A stretch of 32,632 bases of DNA from Muribaculaceae bacterium (GTDB lineage: Bacteria; Bacteroidota; Bacteroidia; Bacteroidales; Muribaculaceae): the NCBI GenBank assembly GCA_029060285.1, contig JAIDUH010000079.1, forward strand, positions 1-32,632, given 5' to 3'. Both the position numbers and the translations under genes were made by a program. Shown piece by piece: positions 19,731-27,735 of the stretch (positions are counted from its first letter, which is position 1; every line of letters starts with the position of its first letter). A model generated the notes under the pieces. It saw only the letters and a program-made list of their open reading frames with translations, was not told the DNA's origin and made no database searches.

Positions 19731-20321
19731 ATGCTTAAAAAATATATTACATTAGGAATTCTAAGCCTGACGCTGACCTGCGGATATGCACAGACTGAGC
19801 TTGGTCCGGATCAGATCGATGCTCCGGTTGAATACGTTCAACCCAACGGACAAGAAGATCTCGAATCTCTTGCTGTCCCTTCAGTGGAAACTAACTCCGT
19901 TGAGGTGAGCCCAACTGCCAAGAGGATGCGTCAGCTTGAAAAAGCACAGAATCTTAAAGAAAATGATTCATTCGGCGGTTCGCTTACTCTTATCGCTATG
20001 TGTATCGTCATTTGTGCTTTGATCATTCTGAGCCTTCTTTTTATGGGTTTTGGCCAAATTTCCCAACACCTTCTTAATAAAAAGAAGACCGCTGCTGTAG
20101 AAAAAGCCGGTAAGACTATGGACCAAGCTCATCCTGAGCTTTCAAGCGGCGAGACTATCGCTGCTATCGGCATGGCTCTCGCTGAATATTTCGGACAAGG
20201 ACATGACATTGAGCATACTCTTCTCACGATCCATGAAATCAAGAAGAATTATTCTCCATGGAACTCCAAGATCTACAATCTACGCGCTAAGCCTGAACTT
20301 CATCGCAACATCCGTAAATAA
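19731..20321 (+). CDS. OadG-like membrane subunit of the Na+-translocating decarboxylase
   Basis: A 196-residue protein begins with a likely signal peptide (MLKKYITLGILSLTLTCGYA, predicted cut after residue 20), then an acidic outer segment (21-80), one transmembrane helix (about 84-107, LTLIAMCIVICALIILSLLF) and a cytoplasmic tail that starts with lysines. The tail ends in AAIGMALAEYF and YSPWNSKIYNLR, a pattern seen at the end of Bacteroidetes OadG-type subunits. Classical OadG/MmdD proteins are about half this length. Its position between mmdA and mmdC supports the role of assembling the complex at the membrane. The call is by pattern and context. Confidence 0.78.
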   Translation: MLKKYITLGILSLTLTCGYAQTELGPDQIDAPVEYVQPNGQEDLESLAVPSVETNSVEVSPTAKRMRQLEKAQNLKENDSFGGSLTLIAMCIVICALIILSLLFMGFGQISQHLLNKKKTAAVEKAGKTMDQAHPELSSGETIAAIGMALAEYFGQGHDIEHTLLTIHEIKKNYSPWNSKIYNLRAKPELHRNIRK

Positions 20322-20331
20322 TTAAAAAACA

Positions 20332-20760
20332 ATGAAAGAATATAAATATAAGATCAACGGCATCGATTTCAATGTTGCAGTAGGCGATGTCGATGGAAAT
20401 CAGGTTGAAGTGATAGTAAACGGTAGCCACTATCACGTTCAGCTCGAAAAGGACCAAAAAGCTCCTGTTAAAGTGAAAAAAGCCGCTCCTGCTCCTACTA
20501 CTGCTTCCGGTGAGAAAGTTATCACTAAGCAGACTGTAAGCAGCGCTGCAGGTGCCGTCAAGGCTCCGCTTCCTGGCACTATCATGAGCTTCAAGGTGAA
20601 AGAGGGTGACACTGTAAATGCAGGTGACACTGTTTGTGTACTCGAAGCTATGAAGATGGAAAACGACGTGAAGACATCTCATGGCGGTACAGTTCAGAAG
20701 ATACTTGTAGGTGTAGGCGATGCCGTTCTCGAAGGCAACGACATCATGATTATCGGATAA
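20332..20760 (+). CDS. mmdC: Biotin carrier (gamma) subunit of methylmalonyl-CoA decarboxylase
   Basis: A 142-residue biotinyl carrier. The N-terminal region (1-45) is of unknown fold, followed by an Ala/Pro/Lys/Thr-rich linker (about 45-75) and a C-terminal biotinyl domain (76-142) with EAMKMEN, where Lys108 is the biotin attachment site. The domain end [19 protein letters not shown] is typical. The carried carboxyl group moves from MmdA to the membrane subunit MmdB. It lies 10 bases after the OadG-like gene and 27 bases before mmdB. Confidence 0.94.
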   Translation: MKEYKYKINGIDFNVAVGDVDGNQVEVIVNGSHYHVQLEKDQKAPVKVKKAAPAPTTASGEKVITKQTVSSAAGAVKAPLPGTIMSFKVKEGDTVNAGDTVCVLEAMKMENDVKTSHGGTVQKILVGVGDAVLEGNDIMIIG

Positions 20761-20787
20761 TTCCCTAAACTGAAAAGCAATTACAAT

Positions 20788-21951
20788 ATGATACTTGCAC
20801 AGACATTCTGGGAATTCCTTTCCGAAAACATCACCACATTCTGGAACTTTACAGGCTTTGCCAATTGCCAGTATGAAAATCTAATCATGCTTGCTGTAGG
20901 CTGTTTCTTCGTATGGCTTGCCATTAAGAAGAACTTTGAGCCTCTCCTTCTCGTTCCGATCGGATTTGGTATGCTTATCGGCAACATTCCCTTTCAGCCA
21001 GGTATGGAGATCGGCATATACGAACCGGGATCTGTACTTAATATCCTCTACAATGGTGTGGAAAAGGGTTGGTATCCTCCACTTATCTTCCTTGGCATCG
21101 GCGCGATGACTGACTTCTCAGCTCTTCTTGCCAATCCTAAATTGATGATTATAGGAGCTTGCGCTCAGTTCGGTATCTTCGGTGCATACATGCTTGCCCT
21201 TCTCATCGGTATGGATCCTCTCTCTGCCGGTTGCGTCGCAATCATCGGTGGCGCTGACGGCCCGACTGCCATCTTCACCACATCCAAATTGAATCCGGCC
21301 CTCTTGGGTGCCGTGGCGGTGTCTGCCTATTCTTATATGGCTCTCATCCCACTCATACAACCTCCATTGATGCGCCTGTTCACTACTGACAAAGAGCGTA
21401 AAATCAAGATGAAGCCTGCTCGCGTTGTGTCTCAGAATGAGAAGATAATCTTCCCGATCGTTGGCCTCATGCTGACTTGCTTCATAGTTCCTTCAGGTCT
21501 TCCTCTGCTTGGAATGCTCTTCTTCGGAAACCTTCTCCGTGAAAGTGGCGTGACTACACGTCTCGCTAAGACTGCAAGCAATGCAATGACTGATATTGTG
21601 ACAATCCTTCTTGGCTTGACAGTGGGCGCCTCTACTCAGGCTGACCTGTTCTTGACAAAGGAGACCCTCTTTATCTTCTTGCTTGGCTTCATTGCATTCA
21701 TCATAGCCTCTTCTGCTGGTGTGCTTTCAGTGAAAATTTTCAACCTTTTGCTTCCGGAAGGAAAGAAGATCAATCCGCTTATCGGAAATGCCGGCGTATC
21801 AGCTGTGCCTATGGCTGCTCGTATCTCCAACAACCTCGGCCTTGAATACGACCCATCCAACTACTTGCTCATGCATGCCATGGGTCCGAACGTAGCCGGT
21901 GTGATCGGTAGTGCAGTTGCTGCAGGTGTGCTTCTCGCATTCCTCGGCTGA
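20788..21951 (+). CDS. mmdB: Na+-translocating decarboxylase beta subunit
   Basis: A 387-residue membrane protein that decarboxylates carboxybiotin and exports sodium. The hallmark [17 protein letters not shown] is at 154-170 with the essential aspartate (Asp157); [16 protein letters not shown] and [18 protein letters not shown] match the C-terminal helices. About nine to eleven hydrophobic segments are visible. The length is slightly shorter than the OadB family norm. It is the last gene of the operon and is followed by a perfect terminator hairpin. Confidence 0.95.
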   Translation: MILAQTFWEFLSENITTFWNFTGFANCQYENLIMLAVGCFFVWLAIKKNFEPLLLVPIGFGMLIGNIPFQPGMEIGIYEPGSVLNILYNGVEKGWYPPLIFLGIGAMTDFSALLANPKLMIIGACAQFGIFGAYMLALLIGMDPLSAGCVAIIGGADGPTAIFTTSKLNPALLGAVAVSAYSYMALIPLIQPPLMRLFTTDKERKIKMKPARVVSQNEKIIFPIVGLMLTCFIVPSGLPLLGMLFFGNLLRESGVTTRLAKTASNAMTDIVTILLGLTVGASTQADLFLTKETLFIFLLGFIAFIIASSAGVLSVKIFNLLLPEGKKINPLIGNAGVSAVPMAARISNNLGLEYDPSNYLLMHAMGPNVAGVIGSAVAAGVLLAFLG

Positions 21952-21986
21952 TGAATACATTAATATTTTTAAACATTTTTTAATAG

Positions 21987-22020
21987 ACGGTGTTACTTAT
22001 ATAAGTAACACCGTTTTTTA
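21987..22020 (+). terminator. Rho-independent terminator after mmdB
   Basis: A perfect 28-base palindrome (ACGGTGTTACTTAT followed by its reverse complement, 21987-22014) is followed by a run of T residues. The symmetric stem would also work on the other strand. It closes the methylmalonyl-CoA operon and sits just before the metalloprotease ATG at 22028, so that gene needs its own promoter or readthrough. Confidence 0.93.
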
Positions 22021-22027
22021 TATTTCA

Positions 22028-22813
22028 ATGAAAAAGTTTATTCCAGCCCTATTTTCAAGCCTTCTTGTGCTGACAGGATGCAGTGTAGCCCAGAATCTTG
22101 ATATGGCTCGGCTCGCACAAGGAGGGGCTAAGATAGCGCAGTCTATGACCATATCCAACGATCAAATTCAGCAATACGTCAAGAGCTACATAGCTCAGTC
22201 TGACGCGCAAAACAAAGTATGCGGAGCAAATGATCCGTATACCGTTCGCCTCAATAAAATACTTAGTGGAATCACCAACGTGGAGGGCATACCCGTTAAT
22301 TTCAAGGTCTATAAGACCAACGACATTAATGCTTTTGCCTGTGCTGATGGTTCGATCAGAGTTTACAGCGGATTGATGGATGTCATGTCTGATGAGGAAG
22401 TACTGGGTGTTATTGGTCATGAAATGGGCCATGTGGCTCACCAAGATACAAAAAATGCCTTTAAGAATGCACTTCAGACAGCTGCTCTCATGGATGTAAT
22501 CGCATCTACAGGCTCTACTGCCGCCGCACTGACAGACTCTCAATTTGGAGCAATTGCTCAGAATCTCGCTTCTGCAAAGTATTCCAAGAGTCAGGAAAAC
22601 AATGCAGATGACTATGGATATTCATTCCTTAAGAAAAATGGCAAGAATCCGGCAGCCATGGTAAAAGCATTCCAAAAACTTAAGCAAATGGAAGAGGCTT
22701 CCGGCACTACAGCTACCGGAGGAATGGCACAACTCTTCTCAACCCATCCGGATATCAACAAGCGCATATCCCGAATGCAAGCTAAATGCAAGGCTGATGG
22801 CTATAGTTATTGA
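22028..22813 (+). CDS. M48-family zinc metalloprotease lipoprotein
   Basis: The product (261 residues from the ATG at 22028) starts with a lipoprotein signal peptide: MKKFIPALFSSLLVLTGC, with lipid-modified Cys18. The protease domain carries the zinc motif HEMGH at 131-135 within VLGVIGHEMGHVAHQD and the third ligand Glu190 in SQENNADDYGYSF, as in the M48 family (HtpX/LoiP/BepA-type). It ends STHPDINKRISRMQ, a common M48 C-terminal pattern. It probably acts in the periplasm, perhaps in envelope protein quality control. The open frame extends 39 codons upstream, but that part overlaps mmdB and the terminator, so the start is at the signal peptide. No promoter is clear in the 13 bases after the terminator. 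Confidence 0.9.
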   Translation: MKKFIPALFSSLLVLTGCSVAQNLDMARLAQGGAKIAQSMTISNDQIQQYVKSYIAQSDAQNKVCGANDPYTVRLNKILSGITNVEGIPVNFKVYKTNDINAFACADGSIRVYSGLMDVMSDEEVLGVIGHEMGHVAHQDTKNAFKNALQTAALMDVIASTGSTAAALTDSQFGAIAQNLASAKYSKSQENNADDYGYSFLKKNGKNPAAMVKAFQKLKQMEEASGTTATGGMAQLFSTHPDINKRISRMQAKCKADGYSY

Positions 22814-22881
22814 AAATTTCAGCTACATAAGAAGTTAAAGTGATTTTTTAACATATGTAGAGAAGATAATTTCAACTTATT

Positions 22882-22920
22882 GAGAAAATATGCACTTTAG
22901 AGTGCATATTTTCTCTTATT
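22882..22920 (+). terminator. Terminator-like hairpin after the metalloprotease gene
   Basis: A perfect 15-base-pair stem (GAGAAAATATGCACT at 22882-22896 with its complement at 22901-22915) around the loop TTAG is followed by T-rich sequence. It lies 68 bases after the stop of the metalloprotease gene and before the promoter of the next gene. Confidence 0.85.
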
Positions 22921-22924
22921 TTTA

Positions 22925-22955
22925 TTGTAAATACCAGATAAATGTATTAAATTCG
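22925..22955 (+). promoter_or_regulatory. Probable promoter for the PRiA4_ORF3-like gene
   Basis: TTG at 22925-22927 and TAAATTCG at 22948-22955, 20 bases apart, match the Bacteroidetes pattern with one mismatch in the TTTG half. The ATG at 22979 would follow a leader of about 15-20 bases. Confidence 0.5.
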
Positions 22956-22978
22956 CAGTCTAAAAAAAGAACGTAACG

Positions 22979-23521
22979 ATGGTATATAGATTTAAACTTG
23001 TCAGCGATGAAGCTACAAACTTCACCCGCGAAATAGAAATAGATTCAGATTCTACATTCCTCCAGCTTCGCAATGCAATTTTGGACAGTGTAGACTATTC
23101 AAAAGATGATATGGATTCTTTCTTTCTTTGTGATGAAGACTGGCAGCGCCAGGAAGAGATCACATTGGAGGATATGGGAAGCAGCTCTGACTGCGATATA
23201 TGGTTGATGGAGGATACTCCGGTTGGTGAACTCATAGAAGATGAAGGACAGAAACTTGTTTTTGTTTTTGATTATCTGACAGAACGTTCTTTCTTTATGG
23301 AATTAAAGGAGATCATTCCCGGCCGCTCTCTTTCAGATCCGGTATGCACCATGAAAAAAGGGAAGGCTCCAGCTCAAAAGGTAGATATGGACGAATTTGA
23401 CGCTCAAATTGATGCGGTTGCAATGAAGCAAGCTGCCGACATACTTGACGAAGACTTCTACAGTGACGGGGGTTACAACCCCGAAGATCTTGAAGGATTG
23501 GATGATTACAACTTCAATTAA
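22979..23521 (+). CDS. PRiA4_ORF3-like (IS1096 TnpR-type) protein
   Basis: A 180-residue acidic protein. The opening YRFKLVSDEATNFTREIEID, the mid-region DSFFLCDEDWQRQEEITL and the LVFVFDYLTERSFFMEL strand resemble the plasmid pRiA4b ORF-3-like family (PF07929), a fold first noted next to transposons but common as a stand-alone gene. No function can be assigned from the sequence. The last 50 residues are highly acidic (LDEDFYSDGGYNPEDLEGLD). No transposase or inverted repeats are visible beside it, so there is no sign that it is mobile here. Confidence 0.7.
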   Translation: MVYRFKLVSDEATNFTREIEIDSDSTFLQLRNAILDSVDYSKDDMDSFFLCDEDWQRQEEITLEDMGSSSDCDIWLMEDTPVGELIEDEGQKLVFVFDYLTERSFFMELKEIIPGRSLSDPVCTMKKGKAPAQKVDMDEFDAQIDAVAMKQAADILDEDFYSDGGYNPEDLEGLDDYNFN

Positions 23522-23532
23522 ATTGTAAGATA

Positions 23533-23572
23533 AATTAAAGCGGCTACAAAAGAATTTGTAGCCGCTTTAATT
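23533..23572. terminator. Bidirectional terminator hairpin
   Basis: A perfect 18-base-pair stem (23533-23550 with 23555-23572; core AAAGCGGCTACAAA) around the loop AGAA separates two convergent genes. Both outer flanks are A/T-rich, so the hairpin could stop transcripts from either side. Confidence 0.88.
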
Positions 23573-23602
23573 ATATCGTGGTATATAATATTTATGTATG
23601 TC

Positions 23603-23944
23603 TCATCGAGCAAATATGCGTTGGAAGATACTTTGCTTTTCTTCACAAGGACGCATATGCACCCTCATGTCATTCGTATCTTTACCAAGAAACAGGATAT
23701 GATTTCTAAAGACAAATGCCACCTGCTGATCGAATTCCAGGATTCCATTAAGGCCTCTCAACAAAAACCTTCGGAAAGGGCTGAATTCCTCTTGATCTTC
23801 AAATATCACTTCTTTGTCGTTCACCCTAATATGATGGAATGGGGCAAGCATATTGATGAAATGATCCAGACGAAGATCCTCCGGTTTCTTGGCTGCCTTA
23901 TTATATTTCTTATAAATTTCCTTTATTACTCGGTCGGTTATCAT
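23603..23944 (-). CDS. Uncharacterised 113-residue protein
   Basis: The minus-strand frame gives a compact basic protein with blocks EDLRLDHFINMLAPFHHIR, EEFSPFRRFLLRGLNGILEF and QQVAFVFRNHILFLGKD. These look like a conserved domain rather than chance, and I recall similar unnamed proteins in Bacteroides, but I cannot give a family or function. The overlapping plus-strand frame (119 residues, rich in Phe, Leu and Ile) is judged a shadow because it lacks such pattern and the terminator pair supports the convergent layout. The ATG at 23944 is the only good start. Confidence 0.65.
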   Translation of the reverse strand: MITDRVIKEIYKKYNKAAKKPEDLRLDHFINMLAPFHHIRVNDKEVIFEDQEEFSPFRRFLLRGLNGILEFDQQVAFVFRNHILFLGKDTNDMRVHMRPCEEKQSIFQRIFAR

Positions 23945-24224
23945 GTGCTTTAGATTTATCGATTCTAATTGTCAGTTATAATATAAATTGAAATGGTTGT
24001 TAAGGGGAGATTTCGAAATTATAACGAAACTGTTTTGCATAAGGTTCATGTCAAAGCACGTATTTAACACTTCTGATTCAAAAAATCAGCATGTTTGTAG
24101 CATTGTTTCAATTCATAACCACTCTATTATACAACACATCTTTTTATAACATAACAAAATACGAAAGACTAAGACTACATTTGTCAAAAATAAATGAATT
24201 ATAAATTTAACACAGCATTTTTCG
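23945..24224. other. AT-rich gene-free stretch
   Basis: I see no convincing coding frame, RNA gene or strong hairpin in these 280 bases. It separates the conserved block on the left from the partly decayed block that begins with the cation transporter fragment. Confidence 0.6.
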
Positions 24225-24519
24225 TTATATTTCAAACTTGTTGCTTACAATATGCCACATTATGAATTCAATTTTTCCTTGCTGTACATCGTGTGTAGCG
24301 AAACAGCCTTCCCTTACAAGTATTGAGATCACTGCCATCACCAATGCTATCCAAGTAGGTTGAAGTATCTCATCTCCTTTGAAGACAGGTATGCCTCTTT
24401 CCACTCCATCAACTAAAATACCTATGCCTACGGCTGCCAAGAGCAATGATATTAGGAAAGTAACAAAAGTCTCGATTTTACCATGACCATCTGAATGAGA
24501 TGAATCAGCTTTTTTGTGG
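24225..24519 (-). pseudogene. Fragment of a cation diffusion facilitator transporter
   Basis: The minus-strand frame, open from two TGA codons near 24520, reads HKKADSSHSDGHGKIETF then LLLAAVGIGILVDGVERG and ALVMAVISILVREGCF. This matches the middle of CDF (FieF/ZitB-type) zinc or iron exporters: the KKPAD-HPYGHGKIET loop and the following helices. The first two helices and the whole C-terminal half are missing. Just after REGCF the other frame gives RYTRCTARKN then TGA, which resembles the expected RYT...ARK-NS continuation, so a frameshift is likely. No full-length gene can be rebuilt. The intact gene must have been lost by deletion and point damage. Confidence 0.72.
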
Positions 24520-24675
24520 AATACTCATCACTTTTTCTTATAACCCAATAACTTTCTGATTTCGCTCGTGCAGGTTGAAAATATAATTAATCAATCTTGA
24601 TTTATGCTTCCGATTAGTAAACCAAGCCTTTCAAGAAAGTGTTTCTTTTTTAGATTAAATTTATTGAATGATATT

Positions 24676-26373
24676 ATGAAAAACGACAAACAGGAAAGGA
24701 ATGTAGCAGACCAAGTCGCAGAAATGTTAGCTGATGCTGGTATAAAGCATTTATATGCGATAACAGGAGATAGTCTTAATGATCTTACTGATGCGATCGT
24801 AAGGGATGGTCGCGTAAAATTCGTACACATGCGCCATGAAGAATCGGGAGCATTTGCGGCAAGCGCTGAAGCTCAACTTACAGGTAAACTTGCCGCTTGC
24901 GCCGGTAGCAGCGGTCCGGGGCATGTACATCTGATCAATGGGTTATATGATGCTCAACGTAGCAATGCACCGGTATTGGCTATAGCGTCGACTTGCGCTT
25001 CCTCTATGTTCGGCACAGAATATTTTCAAGAAACCAATCCCACTCTCCTATTTTCAAACTGCAATGTCTACAATGAGATTGCCACTACACCTACTCAAGT
25101 TCCCCATATGTTTCAGGCAGCTATGCAGGAGGCTATAGGACGTGGAGGCGTCGGTATAATAGGACTTCCGGCAGATGTCATTAGTCAACCGGCAGTGGAA
25201 TCTTACGCCTCGACTAAAGCTCTGTATACCGATAGGCTTCCGCAACCATCTGACGACGAAATCTCGGAAGCTGCCAAACTTATAAATAATGCAAAAAGTG
25301 TGGCTATCTTTGCAGGCTCAGGAGCTAAGAATGCTGCCGCATTGGTAAATGAACTCTCTGAAAAAGTAAAGGCACCCGTCGGCACCACCTACAAGAGCCA
25401 GCTTGAGCTTGCCGGAGCCTGCAGGAATTATGTGGGACATATGGGATATCTCGGTATGTGGTCGGCTGAAAACGCAATTGCTTCCGCCGATGTCCTGATC
25501 TTGATAGGTATGAATTTTCCATACCCCGGCTTCTTCCCTACTGATAAAAAGATTATTCAAGTTGATGTCCGCGCAGAACGATTAGGGCGCAAATCGAAAG
25601 TTGATGTAGCCGTGAGAGCTGATGCAGGTTTGTTCTTATCTGCTCTGTTACCAAAGGTAGAAACAAAGACAGACTCTACATTCCTTGACAAAGCCCTCGC
25701 TGACTATGCAAGTATAAAGGAAAAGTTTGATGAGCCGGTTAAGAGCCCTGGAGTAAAGGGAAGTGTTCGGCCGGAATATATGCTGAGTCTTCTCGACAAG
25801 CTGGCAGATGATGACGCTGTCTTCACTGTCGATACAGGGATGAACAATGTATGGACATCACACTACCTAACACAGAAGAATGACCGAAGAATGATTGGAT
25901 CATTCAGTCACGGTTCCATGGCAAATGCAATGCCAATGGCAATTGGTGCAAAATTCGCGTGTCCTGAACGTCAGGTAATTGCTGTATGCGGTGATGGCGG
26001 ATTTTCGATGCTGATGGGAGAACTTCTCACCATAATCCAATATAACCTCCCGGTAAAACTGCTTGTTGCTGACAACCGCACTCTGGCCTTTGTAAAATGG
26101 GAGATGGAGATGGCTGGTCTTACACCCAATGAGACAAATCTTACGAATCCCGACTTTGGAAAAATGGCAGAGACCATTGGATTCCAAGCAGAGACAGTAG
26201 ATGATCCGTCAGAACTTGAAGAAGCGATGAAAAGATGGCTCTCAGCCGAAGGTCCCGCCTTATTGTCCGTAGTGACAGATCCAGATGCCGCCTCCTTCAG
26301 CTTCTCCGAAAAGCTGATGAAATCCGCAACTCCCGGTAATCCCCTCAGCAACTTCACCCCCCTTGGTAGCTAA
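24676..26373 (+). CDS. poxB: Pyruvate oxidase/dehydrogenase, PoxB-like (thiamine diphosphate enzyme)
   Basis: The product (565 residues from the ATG at 24676) matches the quinone-dependent pyruvate dehydrogenase family, which oxidises pyruvate to acetate and CO2 with FAD and feeds electrons to quinone at the membrane. The N-terminal domain shows YAITGDSLNDLTDAIVRDG, HMRHEESGAFAASAEAQLTG (with the cofactor-activating glutamate) and SSGPGHVHLINGLYDAQRSN. The C-terminal cofactor motif is VCGDGGFSMLMGELLT followed by LLVADNRTLAF. The open frame continues 24 codons upstream, but those residues are Phe/Lys/Arg-rich and unlike the family. The neighbouring genes are decayed, so this is one intact gene in an accessory region. 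Confidence 0.88.
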   Translation: MKNDKQERNVADQVAEMLADAGIKHLYAITGDSLNDLTDAIVRDGRVKFVHMRHEESGAFAASAEAQLTGKLAACAGSSGPGHVHLINGLYDAQRSNAPVLAIASTCASSMFGTEYFQETNPTLLFSNCNVYNEIATTPTQVPHMFQAAMQEAIGRGGVGIIGLPADVISQPAVESYASTKALYTDRLPQPSDDEISEAAKLINNAKSVAIFAGSGAKNAAALVNELSEKVKAPVGTTYKSQLELAGACRNYVGHMGYLGMWSAENAIASADVLILIGMNFPYPGFFPTDKKIIQVDVRAERLGRKSKVDVAVRADAGLFLSALLPKVETKTDSTFLDKALADYASIKEKFDEPVKSPGVKGSVRPEYMLSLLDKLADDDAVFTVDTGMNNVWTSHYLTQKNDRRMIGSFSHGSMANAMPMAIGAKFACPERQVIAVCGDGGFSMLMGELLTIIQYNLPVKLLVADNRTLAFVKWEMEMAGLTPNETNLTNPDFGKMAETIGFQAETVDDPSELEEAMKRWLSAEGPALLSVVTDPDAASFSFSEKLMKSATPGNPLSNFTPLGS

Positions 26374-26396
26374 CAAAATAATAAATTTCATAAATT

Positions 26397-26435
26397 AAGC
26401 GGATTCCTGCCACACAGCAAGAATCCGCTTTATTT
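26397..26435 (+). terminator. Rho-independent terminator after poxB
   Basis: AAGCGGATTC (26397-26406) pairs with GAATCCGCTT (26421-26430), and CTGC...GCA may extend pairing in the loop; a T-rich run follows. It lies 24 bases after the poxB stop. The small minus-strand gene remnant ends just beyond it at 26442, so it may serve both strands. Confidence 0.85.
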
Positions 26436-26441
26436 ATACAT

Positions 26442-26741
26442 TTATATGACTTTCCTGAAATTTTTGTAGAATACTAACCCTACATAAAGGACAAAGGTTA
26501 CTATCACTCCCACTGAGACAAGGAATTGGATGCGCTTTTCCTTAGCTATCTGAGCATCCATTTTCTTTGCAAAGTCTTGCATATACTCATCCGTGAAGAT
26601 TTCCTCGTTTGTCACCAGCCTGAAACCGCATTCCGCAGTTTTATCAGTTATAGAATATTCATCTTCTCCAGTATCATAGTTGTCACTCTAATCATAGATG
26701 ACAATGCCGTCTTCCTCAACTATTTCAAACTTATCTTTCAT
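26442..26741 (-). pseudogene. Small membrane protein gene interrupted by an in-frame TAG
   Basis: From an ATG at 26741 the frame gives MKDKFEIVEEDGIVIYD, then TAG (26688-26690), then continues without another stop for 81 codons: SDNYDTGEDEYSITDKTAE, a charged stretch, and a C-terminal transmembrane helix (IQFLVSVGVIVTFVLYVGLVF) ending in KNFRKVI and TAA. The two parts read as one natural protein of about 98 residues with a cytoplasmic domain and a tail anchor. A single base change from a sense codon would explain the stop. I do not recognise the family. Readthrough or a sequencing error are alternatives; nothing in the window suggests TAG recoding. Confidence 0.6.
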
Positions 26742-26793
26742 AACTGTTAGTCTATATTATACATGTAAGATTATTCGCTTTTCCCTTTTTCCG

Positions 26794-27191
26794 CTATATT
26801 ACATCTGTAAAATCTTCCCGATAAATCTCAATCGATAGATCAAAGTATATTTTAGCACACCAGAGAGCACATTTTAAATCGTTGTCTATGCTCTCATCGT
26901 TAATCAATGGTAAAAGCATTCTATTGGTTGCAACAGCATCCTCCATTAACGGATCACAAAATGATGACGTCAATTGCCCAATAGAATCCTCATCTTCCAT
27001 CATATACAATTCATCGGCTCGTACAATGTATCCAATAAGACAATTTCTTTTATTACCATATTGACTTATTTTATAGCATGTTCTGTTTGTTGTTCATATG
27101 ATCCTCTGTATGTTAATCTTATATCCGCTTTATTTCGCTTCCTGACTTTTTCAATGGTCATGTATTCCCACTCATGAGGTAAAATATACAT
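26794..27191 (-). pseudogene. Frameshifted remnant of an unknown gene
   Basis: From an ATG at 27191 a frame of 41 codons reads MYILPHEWEYMTIEKVRKRN then RLTYRGSYEQQTEHA and stops at TAA (27066-27068). Coding-like sequence goes on in another frame: YKISQYGNKRNCLIGYIVRA, DELYMMEDEDSIGQL, and then 26794-27000, ending in YFDLSIEIYREDFTDVI. Together they look like one gene of about 130 residues broken by a frameshift near 27070-27090. I do not recognise the family. Confidence 0.5.
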
Positions 27192-27237
27192 TTATAACAA
27201 ATCTGTCTCAGATACTTTACTCAATTAGGACATAGAC

Positions 27238-27590
27238 TCAGACATTGATCTCTATTGAGTTCAACACTCCATCTTTTGCCCCTCTGTATCCTCCAAGATT
27301 ACGTCCATCTCTTATGATCTCACTGACTATCACCTCATGCTCAAGCGCAAGGTTGGATAGCGAGAGATGCGGTCTCCCTTTATCAGCTTGCTGTTTATTG
27401 ATTCGTTGATGAAAAACTTTTCGTCATCTAAGTATGTCATCACAATCACGCGAGCCGGCTCTTAACAAATCTGAACCTGGGTTCCCACCTCCAGATCTTT
27501 ATCATCAATCTTATGGTATCTTTTTCCGTAGAACTTGTACGCACAGACAATCCTCTGCCTTTCTCCACAGAAGGTTAGGAACTTTATTCA
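27238..27590 (-). pseudogene. Decayed unknown gene with stop and frameshift
   Basis: The minus strand reads CGERQRIVCAYKFYGKRYHK then DDKDLEVGTQVQIC, a TAA, then ARVIVMTYLDDEKFFINESI and LIKGDRIS. After this the reading jumps one frame to SNLALEHEVIVSEIIRDG, NLGGYRGAKDG and VLNSIEINV with a TGA at 27238-27240. A further frame change is possible upstream (CYEAIYELNE ahead of KFLTFCGERQ). The strand-like alternation and glycines look protein-like, but I cannot name a family. It lies directly upstream of the McrBC module, on the opposite strand. Confidence 0.5.
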
Positions 27591-27669
27591 TTCAGTTCGT
27601 ATATTGCCTCGTAGCAACGAATTGCAAATGAAAAACAGCAAAAGATATTTTAATTCTCTTCCATTCAAA

Positions 27670-27701
27670 TTTGCGTATTACAAGAATTTTTCTTAGTTTT
27701 G
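27670..27701 (+). promoter_or_regulatory. Near-ideal promoter for the McrBC module
   Basis: TTTG at 27670-27673 and TAGTTTTG at 27694-27701 are separated by 20 bases and match both halves of the Bacteroidetes promoter pattern. The predicted start near 27708 leaves a leader of about 28 bases before the ATG at 27736. This is the best promoter match in the window. Confidence 0.7.
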
Positions 27702-27735
27702 CATATTCAAAATAACTTTAACAATATTCAATAAT

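Noticed and set aside
21911-22027. 39-codon upstream extension of the metalloprotease
   Set aside because: It would read through the mmdB end and the terminator; the lipoprotein signal peptide begins at 22028.
23594-23953. Plus-strand frame of 119 codons opposite the 113-residue gene
   Set aside because: It is rich in Phe, Leu and Ile without domain-like pattern, and the hairpin at 23533-23572 fits the convergent minus-strand gene. Treated as a shadow.
24604-24675. 24-codon upstream extension of poxB
   Set aside because: The added residues (KPSLSRKCFFFRLNLL) do not fit a PoxB N-terminus; the ATG at 24676 gives the normal start.
27205-27700. Possible attachment site or direct repeats flanking McrBC
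   Set aside because: I looked for matching short repeats on both sides of the module and for a tRNA gene and found none I could support by eye.
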